Shown here: piece by piece, positions 63,960 through 64,000 of the stretch
How positions within the stretch are numbered: position 1 is the first letter of the stretch
Layout of the letters: every line of letters begins with the position of its first letter
From: Trachythela sp. YZ-2020
Taxonomy: Eukaryota; Cnidaria; Anthozoa; Malacalcyonacea; Clavulariidae
Direction of reading: 5' to 3'
Assembly: GCA_016169945.1 (NCBI GenBank)
Contig: JADLSH010000375.1
Span: 1,498,501-1,562,500, forward strand
Length of the DNA stretch: 64,000 nt
Notes under the pieces: generated by a model
The model's database searches: none
Told to the model about the DNA's origin: nothing
What the model saw: the letters and a program-made list of their open reading frames with translations, nothing else
Program-made: the position numbers and the translations under genes

Positions 63960-64000
63960 AAATGAAGGAAACGACTGGCTTCTTTAGCAAAAACAGAACC

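Overview
The window looks like genomic DNA of an invertebrate animal, most likely an anthozoan cnidarian (coral or anemone relative). It is AT-rich, with intron-split genes that make up a minority of the sequence. It is loaded with tRNA-headed SINEs, foldback/MITE elements, Penelope, Ty3/Gypsy, non-LTR and R2-like relics. The cnidarian placement rests on the style of the SINE heads and of the secreted PAN-domain gene; no species call is possible from sequence alone.

Three host genes can be supported. (1) On the + strand, positions 975-24626 hold the last 27 exons (1,127 codons plus stop) of a class VII unconventional myosin. The order is MyTH4-FERM-SH3-MyTH4-FERM; the motor and neck lie upstream of the window. 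All introns are GT-AG except one in the second MyTH4 domain. That intron (14097-14684) has a perfect U12-type ATATCCTT donor and a CCTTAAC branch site, and keeps frame only as AT-AA (or, less likely, TA-AG). (2) On the - strand, 30595-32301 is an intronless 568-residue basic, low-complexity protein that I do not recognise. It carries six dispersed copies of a short motif, Y-[DN]-[LIV]-x-E-[FI]-L. (3) On the - strand, 46044-52897 is a four-exon, 327-residue secreted protein: signal peptide, PAN/apple domain, short linker, then a cysteine-rich fibrinogen/CASPR-like C-terminal domain.

The rest is mobile-element territory. 24.6-30.6 kb: convergent intergenic space with a tandemly duplicated near-perfect hairpin and a TTA-flanked MITE. 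32.3-38.3 kb: MITEs with TAA and 9-bp target duplications and a SINE. 38.4-39.3 kb: a Penelope-like GIY-YIG remnant (-) with a hammerhead-ribozyme-like terminus. 40.4-43.75 kb: a broken Ty3/Gypsy element (+), invaded by a 376-bp Mutator-type MITE with identical 89-bp TIRs exactly at the gag start codon. 52.98-58.26 kb: a large inverted repeat whose arms each contain a decayed tRNA-Leu(UAA), enclosing a CR1/L2/Jockey-type LINE (-). 59.8-64 kb: nested palindromes, a 5'-truncated LINE with a 14-bp target duplication inside a palindrome, and the C-terminal restriction-like endonuclease domain of an R2/NeSL-like element (-) running off the window.

The three genes show no sign of forming a shared pathway.
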